From assembly GCF_014656135.1 (NCBI RefSeq), contig NZ_BNBV01000004.1:142459-206458 (forward strand): 64,000 nucleotides of DNA, given 5' to 3'. Below the pieces are notes generated by a model, which was given only the letters and a program-made list of their open reading frames with translations, had not been told where the DNA came from and did not search any database. The DNA comes from Streptomyces thermodiastaticus (GTDB lineage: Bacteria; Actinomycetota; Actinomycetes; Streptomycetales; Streptomycetaceae). A program made the translations under genes and the position numbers. Position 1 is the first letter of the stretch. Every line of letters begins with the position of its first letter. Shown piece by piece: positions 21,182-30,255 of this stretch.

Positions 21182-22669
21182 ATGACCACCTGTGCCCGGG
21201 GCACCGACAGCCTGACCCGCGACGCGCTGACGGTCCTCCAGCCGGGCTTCACCGGCACCACCGCCCCCGACTGGCTGCTCCGGCGCCTGGGGGAGGGGCT
21301 GGCCGCGGTGGGGCTGTTCGGCCGCAACATCGCCTCCGCCGAACAGCTCGCCGCCCTGACCGCCCAGCTGCGCGCCGAACGCGAGGACGTGCTGGTCGCC
21401 GTCGACGAGGAGGGCGGTGACGTCACCCGCCTGGAGGTGCACACCGGATCCAGCTTCCCCGGCAACCATGCGCTCGGCGCCGTGGACGACGTGGAGCTGA
21501 CCCGGGCCGTGGCCCGTGAGCTCGGCCGGCGCCTGGCCGAGTGCGGGGTGAACCTCAACTGGGCGCCCTCCGCGGACGTCAACTCCAACCCGGACAACCC
21601 GGTCATCGGCGTCCGCTCCTTCGGCGCGAGCCCCGATCTGGTCGCCCGGCACACCGCCGCCTACGTCACCGGCCTGCAGTCCGCCGGCGTGGCCGCCTGC
21701 ACCAAGCACTTCCCCGGGCACGGCGACACCGCGGTCGACTCCCACCACGCCCTGCCCCGCGTCGACGTGGACACCGAGGTGCTGCACGCCCGCGAACTCG
21801 CGCCGTTCCGCGCCGCGATCGCCGCCGGCACCAAGGCGGTGATGAGCGCGCACATCCTCGTGCCCGCCCTGGACCCCGACCGCCCGGGCACTCTGTCCCC
21901 GCGGGTGCTGACCGACCTGCTGCGCGGCGAACTGGGCTACGACGGCCTGATCGTCACCGACGGCATGGAGATGCGGGCCGTCTCCGGCACCTGGGGCATC
22001 CGGCGCGGCAGCGTGCTCGCCATCGCCGCGGGCGCGGACGCCATCTGTGTGGGCGGCGGCCTCGCCGACGACGAGACGATCCGCGCCCTGCGCGATGCCC
22101 TGGTCGAGGCGGTCCGCTCCGGCGAGCTGCCCGAGGAACGGCTCGCGGACGCCGCCGAGCGGGTGCGCGCCCTGGCCCGCTGGACCGCCGCCGCGCGGCG
22201 CGGCCCGGACGACGGCGTTGCCGACCCCGAGGTCGGGCTGCGCGCGGCCCGCCGCGCCCTGCGGGTCACCGTCGCCGACACCTTCACCCCGCTCACCGCG
22301 CCGCCGTACGTCGCCGTGTTCACCCCGGCCGCCAACATCGCGGTCGGCAGCGAGACCCCGTGGGGCGTGGGCGCGGAGCTGGCAGGGCTGCTGCCCGGCA
22401 CTCGCACCGGCAGCTTCGCCGGCGAGGACGCCGGCCGTGCGGCCCTGGCGGCGGCCGGCGAGCGCCGGGTGGTGGCCGTCGTCCGCGACGAGCACCGTCA
22501 TCCGTGGATGGCGGCCGCCCTGGACACCCTGCTCGCGGCCCGCCCCGACACCGTCGTCGTCGAGATGGGCCTGCCGCAGGCACCGCCCCGCGGCGCCCTC
22601 CACCTCGCCACCCACGGCGCGGCCCGGGTCTGCGGCCGGGCGGCGGCGGAGGTCGTCGCCGGGACGTGA
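21182..22669 (+). CDS. dasD: Family 3 glycoside hydrolase, beta-N-acetylglucosaminidase (DasD-type)
   Basis: A 495-residue protein without a signal peptide, so it acts inside the cell on imported chitobiose to release GlcNAc. The NagZ-type motif KHFPGHGDTAVDSHH carries the Asp-His general acid/base dyad. The catalytic Asp nucleophile is in VTDGMEMRAV. After the barrel there is a C-terminal domain of about 150 residues. It starts 10 bp after dasC and completes the das operon. In S. coelicolor the equivalent gene is named dasD (recalled). Confidence 0.9.
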   Translation: MTTCARGTDSLTRDALTVLQPGFTGTTAPDWLLRRLGEGLAAVGLFGRNIASAEQLAALTAQLRAEREDVLVAVDEEGGDVTRLEVHTGSSFPGNHALGAVDDVELTRAVARELGRRLAECGVNLNWAPSADVNSNPDNPVIGVRSFGASPDLVARHTAAYVTGLQSAGVAACTKHFPGHGDTAVDSHHALPRVDVDTEVLHARELAPFRAAIAAGTKAVMSAHILVPALDPDRPGTLSPRVLTDLLRGELGYDGLIVTDGMEMRAVSGTWGIRRGSVLAIAAGADAICVGGGLADDETIRALRDALVEAVRSGELPEERLADAAERVRALARWTAAARRGPDDGVADPEVGLRAARRALRVTVADTFTPLTAPPYVAVFTPAANIAVGSETPWGVGAELAGLLPGTRTGSFAGEDAGRAALAAAGERRVVAVVRDEHRHPWMAAALDTLLAARPDTVVVEMGLPQAPPRGALHLATHGAARVCGRAAAEVVAGT

Positions 22670-22745
22670 CCGCCGCGGGGGCCGGGCGCGGCCGGCCGGA
22701 GCCGTGATCCGCGGCCCGGGCTTCCGGACGGTGTACGGCATCCCG

Positions 22746-22784
22746 AACCACAGGGACGGACCACAGGGACGAACCACAGGGACG
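22746..22784. repeat. 13-bp tandem repeat, three copies
   Basis: Three near-identical copies of AACCACAGGGACG lie end to end, the second with one changed base, between the GH3 gene and the bidirectional terminator. Probably replication slippage; no function is evident. Confidence 0.85.
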
Positions 22785-22789
22785 AGGAA

Positions 22790-22820
22790 GGCGCCGGTCA
22801 CCCCGCGGGTGGCCGGCGCC
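22790..22820. terminator. Bidirectional terminator between dasD and nagB
   Basis: GGCGCCGGTCACC and GGTGGCCGGCGCC form a 13-bp stem with a single G-U or mismatched pair and a 5-base loop. It lies between the convergent genes, 22 bp before the nagB stop. There is no strong T-tract, which is usual in Streptomyces. Confidence 0.75.
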
Positions 22821-22841
22821 TCCGTGTGCGGCCGGGAGCCC

Positions 22842-23627
22842 TCACAAACCCTGCCACGACGGCTTGTGGGCGTAGGTGTGCCGGAAGTAGTCGGCGAGCT
22901 TCAGCTTGGAGGCGGCCGCTTCGTCGACGACGACCGTGGCGTGCGGGTGCAGCTGGAGCGCGGAGGCAGGGCAGACGGCGGCGACCGGCCCCTCCACGCT
23001 CGCGGCCACCGCGTCCGCCTTGCCCTCGCCGGTGGCCAGCAGCACCAGGTGGCGGGCCTCCAGGATCGTCCCGATGCCCTGGGTGATGACGTGGTGCGGC
23101 ACCTGGTCGACGTCGTCGCCGAAGAAGCGCGCGTTGTCCAGCCGGGTCTGCTCGGTCAGCGTCTTGATCCGCGTGCGCGAGGCGAGCGAGGAGCACGGCT
23201 CGTTGAACCCGATGTGCCCGTCGGTGCCGATGCCGAGCAGCTGCAGATCGACCCCGCCGGCCTCCGCGAGCGCCCTGTCGTACGCCGCGCACGCGGCCTG
23301 CACGTCCTCGGCGGTGCCGTCCGGGCCCAGGAAGGCGTCCATCCCGATCCCGAGGGGTTCGAGCACCTGACGGCGCAGCACCGAGCGGTACGACTCGGGG
23401 TGGTCCGCGGGCAGTCCCACGTACTCGTCGAGCTGGGCGATCCGGGCATGCGAGGTGTCCACGGCCCCGGAGCGCACCTTGGCCGCCAGCGCCTCGTAGA
23501 CGGGCAGCGGGGTCGAACCCGTGGCGACCCCCAGGAGGGCGTCGGGCTTCCGTCGCAGCAGCTGCGCCATGGCCTCGGCGACGAGTTCGCCACCCGCCCT
23601 GGCGTCCGGAACGATGACAACTTCCAC
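22842..23627 (-). CDS. nagB: Glucosamine-6-phosphate deaminase
   Basis: Converts glucosamine-6-phosphate to fructose-6-phosphate and ammonia, the last step of GlcNAc catabolism. Motifs are the phosphate loop LGVATGSTPLPVY, catalytic Asp and His in QLDEYVGLP and GIGTDGHIGFNEP, and SLASRTRIKTL. GTG 23627 gives 261 residues and the family N-terminus VEVVIVPDARAGGE. An upstream ATG at 23687 would add 20 non-conserved residues and overlap the operator. It works downstream of DasABC-DasD and has its own dre site. Confidence 0.95.
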   Translation of the reverse strand: MEVVIVPDARAGGELVAEAMAQLLRRKPDALLGVATGSTPLPVYEALAAKVRSGAVDTSHARIAQLDEYVGLPADHPESYRSVLRRQVLEPLGIGMDAFLGPDGTAEDVQAACAAYDRALAEAGGVDLQLLGIGTDGHIGFNEPCSSLASRTRIKTLTEQTRLDNARFFGDDVDQVPHHVITQGIGTILEARHLVLLATGEGKADAVAASVEGPVAAVCPASALQLHPHATVVVDEAAASKLKLADYFRHTYAHKPSWQGL

Positions 23628-23686
23628 CTTGGGCCTGCCGATCTGAGGAGAGCCGAGATGAGGACTGGACCCGGTAACGAGGGCCA

Positions 23687-23702
23687 TGTGGTTTAGACCA
23701 AT
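23687..23702. promoter_or_regulatory. dre operator upstream of nagB
   Basis: TGTGGTTTAGACCAAT matches the DasR consensus well, with half-sites TGGT and ACCA. It lies 60-75 bp upstream of the chosen nagB start, as expected for DasR repression of GlcNAc catabolism. Confidence 0.88.
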
Positions 23703-23924
23703 CTAGCAGAACGGCCCCTTGCGGTACCTGGGCCGGACAGCGTCGGTCCGCCACGCCGGATGCCTGTCGGACGCCTGCCGGCGCCCGTTCTGCGGGGCCG
23801 GACCCGGCGCCGCGGATGGCCGCCGCGAGGGCGGGCGCGAAGGGCTGCGGAGCATCCCTTTCGCCCACCGGTTCCAGCGTCCGGCGCGCGGGGCGGTCCC
23901 CGCCACCGCGCCCGCCCCGGCCGG

Positions 23925-23998
23925 CCCGGGTGCCCGTGCGGACCGCCCCGGCGGGCCAGGGTGCCCGTGCGGACCGCCTCGGCGGACCAGGGTGCCGC
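23925..23998. repeat. 31-bp imperfect tandem repeat, 2.3 copies
   Basis: Units begin at 23925, 23956 and 23987 (partial). Each contains GGGTGCCCGTGCGGACCGCC followed by a CGGCGG-type end. The copies differ at a few bases. Probably non-coding. Confidence 0.85.
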
Positions 23999-24079
23999 GC
24001 GCGGTGGGCCGGGGAGACACGAGCGGGGGACCGGGCGGGAAAATCCCGGCGAAGTCCGTCCCGCTCATAGACAGGGCCA

Positions 24080-24095
24080 AGTGGTCTAGTCCAGA
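24080..24095. promoter_or_regulatory. Orphan dre-type operator
   Basis: AGTGGTCTAGTCCAGA matches the DasR consensus with the central TGGTCTAG and CCA half-sites intact. It is about 330 bp before the sensor-kinase start and about 390 bp from the nagB operator, with no gene starting close by. Confidence 0.8.
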
Positions 24096-24426
24096 ATCGA
24101 AGCGAGCCCTTCGGGGCACGCCTCGCGGCGTGCCGGCGCGTGCCGGTCGCGGACGAGGTCCACGGCATCCGTCCTCCCCCGCACAGGAGGGCGGACCGGG
24201 GAACCGGTGCTCTCTGCCCTGACTGCTCCGGCTCCTCGTACTCGGCCGCAGGGGACCGCACACCCTTCAGGCCGATGATGCTCCGGGCTGCGGTGCCGGG
24301 AGGGTTGAGGGTCCCTCCCAGGCGCCGCGGCCCGCGGGTGTCCGCGCATCCGCGGCGTCGGCCCGCGCACACGCACGGGCGCATGGCGTTTCGGGCCTGT
24401 ACAAACGTGCGGGTACGCTCGCAGAC

Positions 24427-25902
24427 GTGCCCTCCATGAACGAACTCGTGCGCCAGCACACCGCGCTCGACGACTCCGACCTCGAGTGGCTCCACCTGCT
24501 GGTCTCGGAGTGGCAGCTGCTGGCCGACCTGTCCTTCGCCGACCTGGTCCTGTGGGTGCCCACCCGGGACGGCACCCGCTATGTCTCCGTCGCCCAGATG
24601 CGGCCCAACACCGGCCCGACCTCCTACCAGAACGACATGGTCGGCCACCTCGTGCCGCGCGGCCGCCGCCCGATGCTGGACGCCGCGCTCGACGAGGGAC
24701 GGATCGTGCGCGAGGGCGACCCGGAGTGGCGCGAGGAGGTGCCCGTCCGCGTCGAGTCCATCCCGGTGCGGCGCGAGGGCCGGGTGCTCGGCGTCATCGC
24801 ACGCAACACCAACCTGCTGACCGTGCGCACCCCGAGCCGGCTGGAGCTGACGTATCTGCAGAGCGCCTCCGATCTGGCGCAGATGATCGCGGCCGGCTCC
24901 TTCCCGTTCCCGGACCAGCAGGTCGACATGGACGCCCTGCCGCGCGTCGGCGACGGGCTGATCCGGCTGGACGCGGACGGCATCGTCCAGTACGCCTCAC
25001 CGAACGCGCTGTCCGCCTACCACCGCCTCGGCCTGGCCACCGACCTGGTCGGCCAGCACCTCGGCGAGGTCACCGCCGAACTGGCCCCCTCCCGCGCCCC
25101 TGTGGACGAGGCGCTGGTGAAGCTGGCCAGCGGCTGGGCGCCGCGCGAGTTCGAGATCGAGGCCAGCGACGGGGTGATCCAGTTCCGGGCCATCCCGCTC
25201 AAACCCAAGGACACCCGCATCGGTTCGCTGGTGCTGTTGCGGGACGTCACCGAACTGCGCCGCCGCGAACGCGAGTTGATCACCAAGGACGCGACGATCC
25301 GGGAGATCCACCACCGGGTCAAGAACAACCTGCAGACGGTCGCCGCCCTGCTGCGGCTCCAGGCCCGGCGCATCGAGTCCCAGCGCGGCCGGGAGGCTCT
25401 GGAGGAGGCGGTGCGCCGGGTGGGCTCCATCGCGATCGTCCACGAGACGCTGTCGCAGAACCTGGACGAGCGGGTGGAGTTCGACGACATCGCCGACCGG
25501 GTGCTCGCCATGGTCGCGGAGATCTCGCCGGGCAAGGTGACCGGCCGGCGCTCGGGACGGTTCGGGATCCTGGACGCCGAGGTCGCCACCCCCTTGTCGA
25601 TGGTGCTCACCGAGATCCTGCAGAACGCTCTGGAGCACGGCTTCCGGCAGGGCGACACCGGCACGGTCGAGGTGTCCGCGGTGCGCGGCGGCACCTCGCG
25701 CGAGGCGCGGCTGCTGGTCACCGTGCAGGACGACGGCGTGGGACTGCCCCCGGGCTTCGACCCGCACACCTCCGGCAACCTCGGCCTGCAGATCGTCCGC
25801 ACCCTGGTCGAGGGCGAGCTGGGGGGGACCTTCGACATGGTTCCCGCCCCCGGGCGGGGCACCCGGGTGATTCTCGACGTGCCCGTGAGCGCACCCAAGT
25901 GA
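24427..25902 (+). CDS. PdtaS-like sensor histidine kinase (GAF-PAS-HisKA_2-HATPase)
   Basis: A predicted soluble 491-residue kinase. The GAF domain covers about residues 20-150, the PAS domain about 170-285. The HisKA_2 dimerisation segment carries the phospho-accepting His (IREIHHRVKNNLQTVAALLR). The ATPase domain shows LTEILQNALEHGF (N box) and VQDDGVGLPPGF (G1 box). This layout matches PdtaS, whose partner is an ANTAR-domain antiterminator; no response regulator gene is adjacent. GTG 24427 and ATG 24436 are both possible starts. Ligand unknown. Confidence 0.92.
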   Translation: MPSMNELVRQHTALDDSDLEWLHLLVSEWQLLADLSFADLVLWVPTRDGTRYVSVAQMRPNTGPTSYQNDMVGHLVPRGRRPMLDAALDEGRIVREGDPEWREEVPVRVESIPVRREGRVLGVIARNTNLLTVRTPSRLELTYLQSASDLAQMIAAGSFPFPDQQVDMDALPRVGDGLIRLDADGIVQYASPNALSAYHRLGLATDLVGQHLGEVTAELAPSRAPVDEALVKLASGWAPREFEIEASDGVIQFRAIPLKPKDTRIGSLVLLRDVTELRRRERELITKDATIREIHHRVKNNLQTVAALLRLQARRIESQRGREALEEAVRRVGSIAIVHETLSQNLDERVEFDDIADRVLAMVAEISPGKVTGRRSGRFGILDAEVATPLSMVLTEILQNALEHGFRQGDTGTVEVSAVRGGTSREARLLVTVQDDGVGLPPGFDPHTSGNLGLQIVRTLVEGELGGTFDMVPAPGRGTRVILDVPVSAPK

Positions 25903-26018
25903 CACATGTGTGCGCACACCTGACACACCTGGGCGGGCCATGACCGAGGCGGGCGGCGGTTCGCTCGTGACGAGCGCGGCTTCCTGACGCGTACGGGCCT
26001 GCGACGAGCACAGCAAAG

Positions 26019-26045
26019 AGCCCCGGACCTCGACGGTCCGGGGCT
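26019..26045. terminator. Bidirectional terminator between sensor kinase and wblE
   Basis: AGCCCCGGACC and GGTCCGGGGCT form a perfect 11-bp stem with loop TCGAC. On the minus strand it is followed by CTTTGCT. It lies between the convergent kinase and wblE genes and can serve both. Confidence 0.85.
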
Positions 26046-26194
26046 GTCGCTCGTGCTGCCCCACCTGCATGGGGTGTACCCCCTGCCTCAGGCTCGGGGA
26101 GCATCGGGGGTACTGCGCGCTGCGGCTCGGGGGCGGGAGATGCGTACTGGCCGTACGCGCCGCCAAGCTCAGGCTGTCAGCGGGGTGGCCGTGG

Positions 26195-26452
26195 TCAGGC
26201 GGAGGCCTGACGGGCCCGGTTGCGGGCGGCGCGGCGCTTCATGGCGCGGCGCTCGTCCTCGCTGAGACCACCCCAGACGCCGGAGTCCTGGCCGGACTCG
26301 AGCGCCCACTGCAGGCACTGCTCGATAACCGGGCAGCGACGGCAGACGGCCTTGGCTTCCTCGATCTGCAGCAGCGCAGGACCGGTGTTGCCGATGGGGA
26401 AGAAGAGCTCGGGGTCTTCCTCGCGGCAAACGGCGCGGTGACGCCAGTCCAT
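26195..26452 (-). CDS. wblE: WhiB-like iron-sulfur transcription factor WblE
   Basis: An 85-residue Wbl protein. The four cluster-binding cysteines are Cys9, Cys37, Cys40 and Cys46 (RRCPVIEQCLQWALE). The G(V/I)WGG turn (GVWGGLSEDERR) is followed by the basic tail MKRRAARNRAR that contacts DNA or sigma. Wbl proteins bind the principal sigma factor and sense redox state. The ATG has a clear ribosome site (AAGGAGAGG on the minus strand). Monocistronic. Confidence 0.95.
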   Translation of the reverse strand: MDWRHRAVCREEDPELFFPIGNTGPALLQIEEAKAVCRRCPVIEQCLQWALESGQDSGVWGGLSEDERRAMKRRAARNRARQASA

Positions 26453-26771
26453 GGCTGCTACCTCTCCTTGGTGTTACGTGCTCGGTGCTTGTGAATGTGA
26501 ACGCTTTCACGAATCCCTCAACAAGTGAAGGGCCTACCGCCAGGCTGACCAGGCGTGGTCCTGTGGATTGAAGAGGGGTTCCGGCGATCTCCGGGGCCCG
26601 ATCCGGGCGCCGTCCTGATCGCCACGTAGAGACTCGCAAACCTCGGCGGCGGATACAACCCCCTCCGGCAAGTTTTTTAGGAATCTTCGGTGTCGACTAG
26701 GTCACAGCCGTACTTCCATGGGGTGGAGACTGGCCTAAACGTTCGACTGAAAGGACTTTTGCCGCTTCCGC
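26453..26771 (-). promoter_or_regulatory. Long upstream region of wblE, no gene
   Basis: About 320 bp separate wblE from the 3' end of the diacylglycerol kinase gene. No coding sequence is visible. The region has lower GC than its surroundings and must carry the wblE promoter. An inverted repeat GTGAA-N4-TTCAC (26497-26510) lies in the probable leader. Confidence 0.5.
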
Positions 26772-27740
26772 TCACACAATCACACGCAGTGCACGACGTA
26801 CACCTGTGAACGTCACACTGGTACGCAGTCCCAGGTGGTCGCCGTCCATCTGCAGGGGCAGCGGCACCTTCGATTGCAAGGTGAACGTGCTCAGATCGTG
26901 CAGCGAGACGGCATGCCGGCCCTGAGGGCCGCGCTCGGGGGACGACGTGAGCAACTGCGTGCCGTACCGGGCGACCGCGGCCGTGGACAGCCGGCTGAGA
27001 CCCAGCACGTCGAGCCCGGTGTCGAAAGAGGCCTTCGGCGAGGTGTACAAGGGGCGATTGCCCAGATAGGTCCACGGTGAGGTGTTCGACACTATCGCCA
27101 CCACCAGGTCCGTGACGTCCTCCTCGCCGGGCCGGGTGAGTGTGACCGAACCGCGGCGCTTGCTCGGCTCGCCGAGGAACTGGCGCACCACCTGCCGCAC
27201 GTACAGGGCGTGCGTGGACTTCTTGCCGCGCTCGCGGTGCTGCTCCACTCGCCCGACCACGCCGGCGTCGAAGCCGAGCCCGGCGTTGAAGGTGAACCAG
27301 CGCGCGGGGACCGCGGCGTCGGCGCTGCCGGGTGTTCCCGAGGCCAGGCCCAGCCCGACCGTGCGCTCGCTGCCGGCCCGCAGCGCATCCAGCAGGGCGC
27401 CGGTGGCCTCCACGGCGTCGTTGGGCAGGCCCAGGGCGCGGGCGAAGACGTTGGTGGAGCCGCCGGGCACCACCGCGAGGCGGGGCAGGTGCTCGGGGTC
27501 CGGGCCTCGGTGCAGCAGGCCGTTGACCACCTCGTTGACGGTGCCGTCGCCGCCGAGTGCCACCACCAGGTCCACGTCCCGGCCCTGGGCGGCCTGCCGT
27601 GCCAGGTCGCGGGCGTGGCCCCGGTACTCGGTGGTGACCGCGTCCAGTTTCATCTCGCTGGCCAACGCGTGGATCAGGACGTCGCGCGTACGTGCGCTTG
27701 TGGTGGTTGCCGCCGGGTTGACCACGAGAAGTGCACGCAT
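26772..27740 (-). CDS. Diacylglycerol/lipid kinase family protein
   Basis: A 322-residue kinase of the DAGK catalytic family. The N-terminus has LLVVNPAATTT, followed by the ATP-binding signature LVVALGGDGTVNEVVNGLL and the VVPGGSTNVFARALGLP loop. The C-terminal part (QMDGDHLGLRTSVTFT) matches the second domain of lipid kinases. It probably phosphorylates diacylglycerol or a related lipid at the membrane. Stand-alone gene on the minus strand. Confidence 0.9.
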   Translation of the reverse strand: MRALLVVNPAATTTSARTRDVLIHALASEMKLDAVTTEYRGHARDLARQAAQGRDVDLVVALGGDGTVNEVVNGLLHRGPDPEHLPRLAVVPGGSTNVFARALGLPNDAVEATGALLDALRAGSERTVGLGLASGTPGSADAAVPARWFTFNAGLGFDAGVVGRVEQHRERGKKSTHALYVRQVVRQFLGEPSKRRGSVTLTRPGEEDVTDLVVAIVSNTSPWTYLGNRPLYTSPKASFDTGLDVLGLSRLSTAAVARYGTQLLTSSPERGPQGRHAVSLHDLSTFTLQSKVPLPLQMDGDHLGLRTSVTFTGVRRALRVIV

Positions 27741-27856
27741 GAGGTGCAGCGTACCTACCGGGCGGTACAGGGCACAGCGGGAGGCGGGGAAACGGTGAGA
27801 GGACGGGCGTGAGCCTGCATGAGGCCATCCGGGCCGCGAGGGCTACCCTTCATGGG

Positions 27857-28312
27857 GTGAGCAGTGAGCGGAACCCGACCTCCGAGACCACGGACGCCCC
27901 CACCGCACGGCCGCGGCGGCTGACGTACGCGGCGGCGCTGTGCGCGCTGGAGGCGCTCGCGCTGCTCGCCGGCGGCCTGTGGATGCTCGTCCTCGGCCTC
28001 ACCGGTGACGCCGACCGGCAGCAGGCCGTCACCGGCGGGCTCACCGTGCTGCTGCTCGCGCTGCTGCCGCTGCTGGCGACGCGGGGGCTGCTGCTCCGGC
28101 GCAGCTGGAGCCGTGGCCCGGCGGTGATCACCCAGGTCATGGCCCTGCCCGTGGCCTACAGTCTGCTGCACGCGGACGGCGTGGCCGTCCCGGCGGGCAT
28201 CGCGCTCACGGTCGTGGCGGTGGGCGCCCTGGTCCTGCTGGTGAACCCGGCCACGACCCGGGCGCTGGGCATCAGGGGCCCGGGCCGCGCGAGCGAGGGC
28301 GAGCAGCGCTGA
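27857..28312 (+). CDS. Integral membrane protein of unknown function
   Basis: A 151-residue protein with four hydrophobic helices (residues 27-47, 60-80, 90-110 and 115-130) after a short polar N-terminus. GTG 27857 is chosen as start because the sequence upstream is not conserved in composition. No enzymatic motif. It is divergent from the lipid kinase gene and convergent with sigH. Homologues occur next to sigH in Streptomyces (recalled). Confidence 0.72.
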   Translation: MSSERNPTSETTDAPTARPRRLTYAAALCALEALALLAGGLWMLVLGLTGDADRQQAVTGGLTVLLLALLPLLATRGLLLRRSWSRGPAVITQVMALPVAYSLLHADGVAVPAGIALTVVAVGALVLLVNPATTRALGIRGPGRASEGEQR

Positions 28313-28425
28313 CGGACCCGCCGCCGTCCGCCGTGGACGGGCGGCGGCCGCAATGCGGCGGCAGCCGCGCCGGGCGGCCGCGGCGCACCCGCACCGGCGC
28401 CGCGACCACACGTGCCGCCGGCCGC

Positions 28426-29718
28426 CTACTCCTCCACCAGCAGCTTCTCCCGCAGCTGGGCCAGTGTGCGGGCGAGCAGACGGGAGACGTGCATCTGCGA
28501 GATGCCGACCTCCTGGGCGATCTGCGACTGGGTCATGTTGCCGAAGAACCGCAGCAGCAGGATGCGCTTCTCCCGCGGCGGCAGGTCCTCCAGCAGCGGT
28601 TTGAGCGACTCGCGGTACTCGACGCCCTCCAGCGCCTCGTCCTCCGCGCCGAGGGTGTCGGCGACCGCCGGGGACTCGTCGTCGGTGTCCGGGACGTCCA
28701 GGGACAGCGTGGAGTAGGCGTTGGCCGACTCCAGGCCCTCCAGGACCTCCTCCTCGGAGATCGACAGCTTCTCGGCCAGCTCGTGCACCGTGGGGGAGCG
28801 GCCGTGCAGCTGGGACAGCTCCGCCGTCGCCGTGGTGAGCGACAGCCGCAGCTCCTGCAGCCGGCGCGGCACCCGCACCGCCCAGCCCTTGTCCCGGAAG
28901 TGCCGCTTGATCTCGCCGACCACCGTCGGTGTCGCGTACGTGGAGAATTCCACTCCGCGATCGGGATCGAAGCGGTCGACGGACTTGATCAGCCCGATGG
29001 TGGCCACCTGGGTGAGGTCGTCCAGCGGCTCCCCTCGGTTGCGGAAGCGGCGGGCGAGGTGCTCGACGAGCGGCAGGTGCATCCGGACCAGCTGGTTGCG
29101 CAGCTCGGCGTACTCCGGGCTGCCCTGAGGCAGGGCGCGCAGCTGGACGAAGAGCGCGCGTGCGCCGCTGCGGTCCTGGGAGTCGTGCCGCGCCGTGGGC
29201 ACGCTCGGCACGCTCTGCGCGGCGTCCTCGGAGTGTCGCTCGTGCTCGCTCATCGTCCCGCCCGTCGCCCTTCGCCGAGCCCTCGCCTCCTTCCCGGAAC
29301 CCTGTGCGGGGTCAGGCACCCCGAGGCCGGTGCGGACACCGCCCCGCACCGGAGGTGTCGCCCCCCGGGCGGCCTCGTCGCGTTCCGGCCGCCCCTCGCC
29401 CGGCAGGGCGAGCTTGAGCGGGTCGTCGTCCGGGTGCGGCCTGGCCTGCTCGGGAATGCCCTCGATGCCGCCCGCCGGGTGTGCCGGACCGCGGCCGCGG
29501 CCGGGGCGCCCCGTCGTGGCGGCACCGGTGACACCGGCCCGGCCGGCCGCGCCGCCGCGGTTCGTCGTGCCGCCGCGGCGGGGTGTGCAGTCCGGACCGG
29601 TCGGGCCGTCCTGGCCCCGGCTCCCGGCCCCGTCCGCACGGGGCGTGATCCCGCCCGTCGGCGGCAGTTCCCGTGTGCCGTGTTCTTCGTCCCGCACCGG
29701 CCCGTCCCCGTTCCTCAC
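28426..29718 (-). CDS. sigH: SigB/SigF/SigG-family sigma factor SigH with long N-terminal extension
   Basis: Stress and development sigma factor. The conserved part begins at the internal ATG 29253 (MSEHERHS, 275 residues). It has region 2 (DLTQVATIGLIKSVDRFDP), region 3 (PTVHELAEKLSISEEEVLEG) and region 4 (MTQSQIAQEVGISQMHVSRL). The frame is open upstream to GTG 29718, which overlaps the stop of the anti-sigma gene (GTGA), giving a 430-residue form with a low-complexity N-terminal extension of 155 residues. S. coelicolor SigH is known to exist as several sizes from such a gene. Confidence 0.92.
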   Translation of the reverse strand: MRNGDGPVRDEEHGTRELPPTGGITPRADGAGSRGQDGPTGPDCTPRRGGTTNRGGAAGRAGVTGAATTGRPGRGRGPAHPAGGIEGIPEQARPHPDDDPLKLALPGEGRPERDEAARGATPPVRGGVRTGLGVPDPAQGSGKEARARRRATGGTMSEHERHSEDAAQSVPSVPTARHDSQDRSGARALFVQLRALPQGSPEYAELRNQLVRMHLPLVEHLARRFRNRGEPLDDLTQVATIGLIKSVDRFDPDRGVEFSTYATPTVVGEIKRHFRDKGWAVRVPRRLQELRLSLTTATAELSQLHGRSPTVHELAEKLSISEEEVLEGLESANAYSTLSLDVPDTDDESPAVADTLGAEDEALEGVEYRESLKPLLEDLPPREKRILLLRFFGNMTQSQIAQEVGISQMHVSRLLARTLAQLREKLLVEE

Positions 29719-30152
29719 GCCGGACCGGGTCCGGCGCCGCGCTGTTTGTAGAGGCTGATCGACACGGTTTTGTCGTCGTCCACGGCGGAGGAGACCTTGC
29801 CCGCCAGAGCGGACAGGACGGTCCACGCGAAGGTGTCCCGCGAGGGAGCGTGACCGTCCGTGGTCGGAGCCGAGACGGTGACCTCGAGCGAGTCGTCGAC
29901 CAGCCGGAAGACGCAACTGAGCACCGAGCCGGGCACGGCCTGCTGCAGCAGGATCGCGCAGGCCTCGTCGACCGCGATGCGCAGGTCCTCGATCTCGTCG
30001 AGGGTGAAGTCCAAACGGGCCGCGAGGCCGGCCGTGGCCGTCCGCAGCACCGACAGGTAGGCCCCCGCAGCAGGCAGCCGGACCTCCACGAAGTCCTGGT
30101 CCGCCGCGGGTTCGCCGTCGATCTGGGACACCCTCACCTCCAAGGTGTACAA
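29715..30152 (-). CDS. Anti-sigma factor of SigH (GHKL/HATPase_c_2 protein)
   Basis: A 145-residue RsbW-like protein. The N box is DLRIAVDEACAILLQQ and the C-terminal glycine-rich region is reduced. RsbW-type proteins bind SigB-family sigma factors. In S. coelicolor the gene in this place is prsH (also called ushX) and its product antagonises SigH. It is translationally coupled to sigH by a 4-nt overlap. A BldD-type box and a SigH-like promoter lie about 105-120 bp upstream. Confidence 0.9.
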   Translation of the reverse strand: MYTLEVRVSQIDGEPAADQDFVEVRLPAAGAYLSVLRTATAGLAARLDFTLDEIEDLRIAVDEACAILLQQAVPGSVLSCVFRLVDDSLEVTVSAPTTDGHAPSRDTFAWTVLSALAGKVSSAVDDDKTVSISLYKQRGAGPGPA

Positions 30153-30255
30153 GCATTCTCGGGGCCGAGGGTCACCCCCCGGGTCACGCGATACGTGGTT
30201 CAGGTGACGCTACCGCGCTCCCGGCCCTGTTGTCCCGGGACCCCAACCCGCCTTG

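Larger units (their letters stand above)
23703..24426. other. Long intergenic region between nagB and the sensor kinase
   Basis: About 720 bases between divergent genes with no convincing coding sequence. Frames here are proline/arginine-rich and partly built from a repeat. The region contains a 31-bp tandem repeat and a well-formed DasR operator, described separately, and should contain the kinase promoter near its right end. Confidence 0.6.

Noticed and set aside
23628..23687. Upstream ATG (23687) as the nagB start
   Set aside because: It would add 20 non-conserved residues, has no ribosome site and overlaps the dre operator. GTG 23627 gives the family length of 261.
22746..24000. Tandem repeats considered as CRISPR
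   Set aside because: Repeats are contiguous without spacers and no cas genes are present.
23703..24263. Minus-strand frame upstream of nagB
   Set aside because: Composition is Pro/Arg-rich and partly made by the 31-bp tandem repeat; no start signal or motif.
26497..26510. Inverted repeat GTGAA-N4-TTCAC in the wblE leader
   Set aside because: Short, and no family of regulator could be matched; kept only as a note within the region entry.
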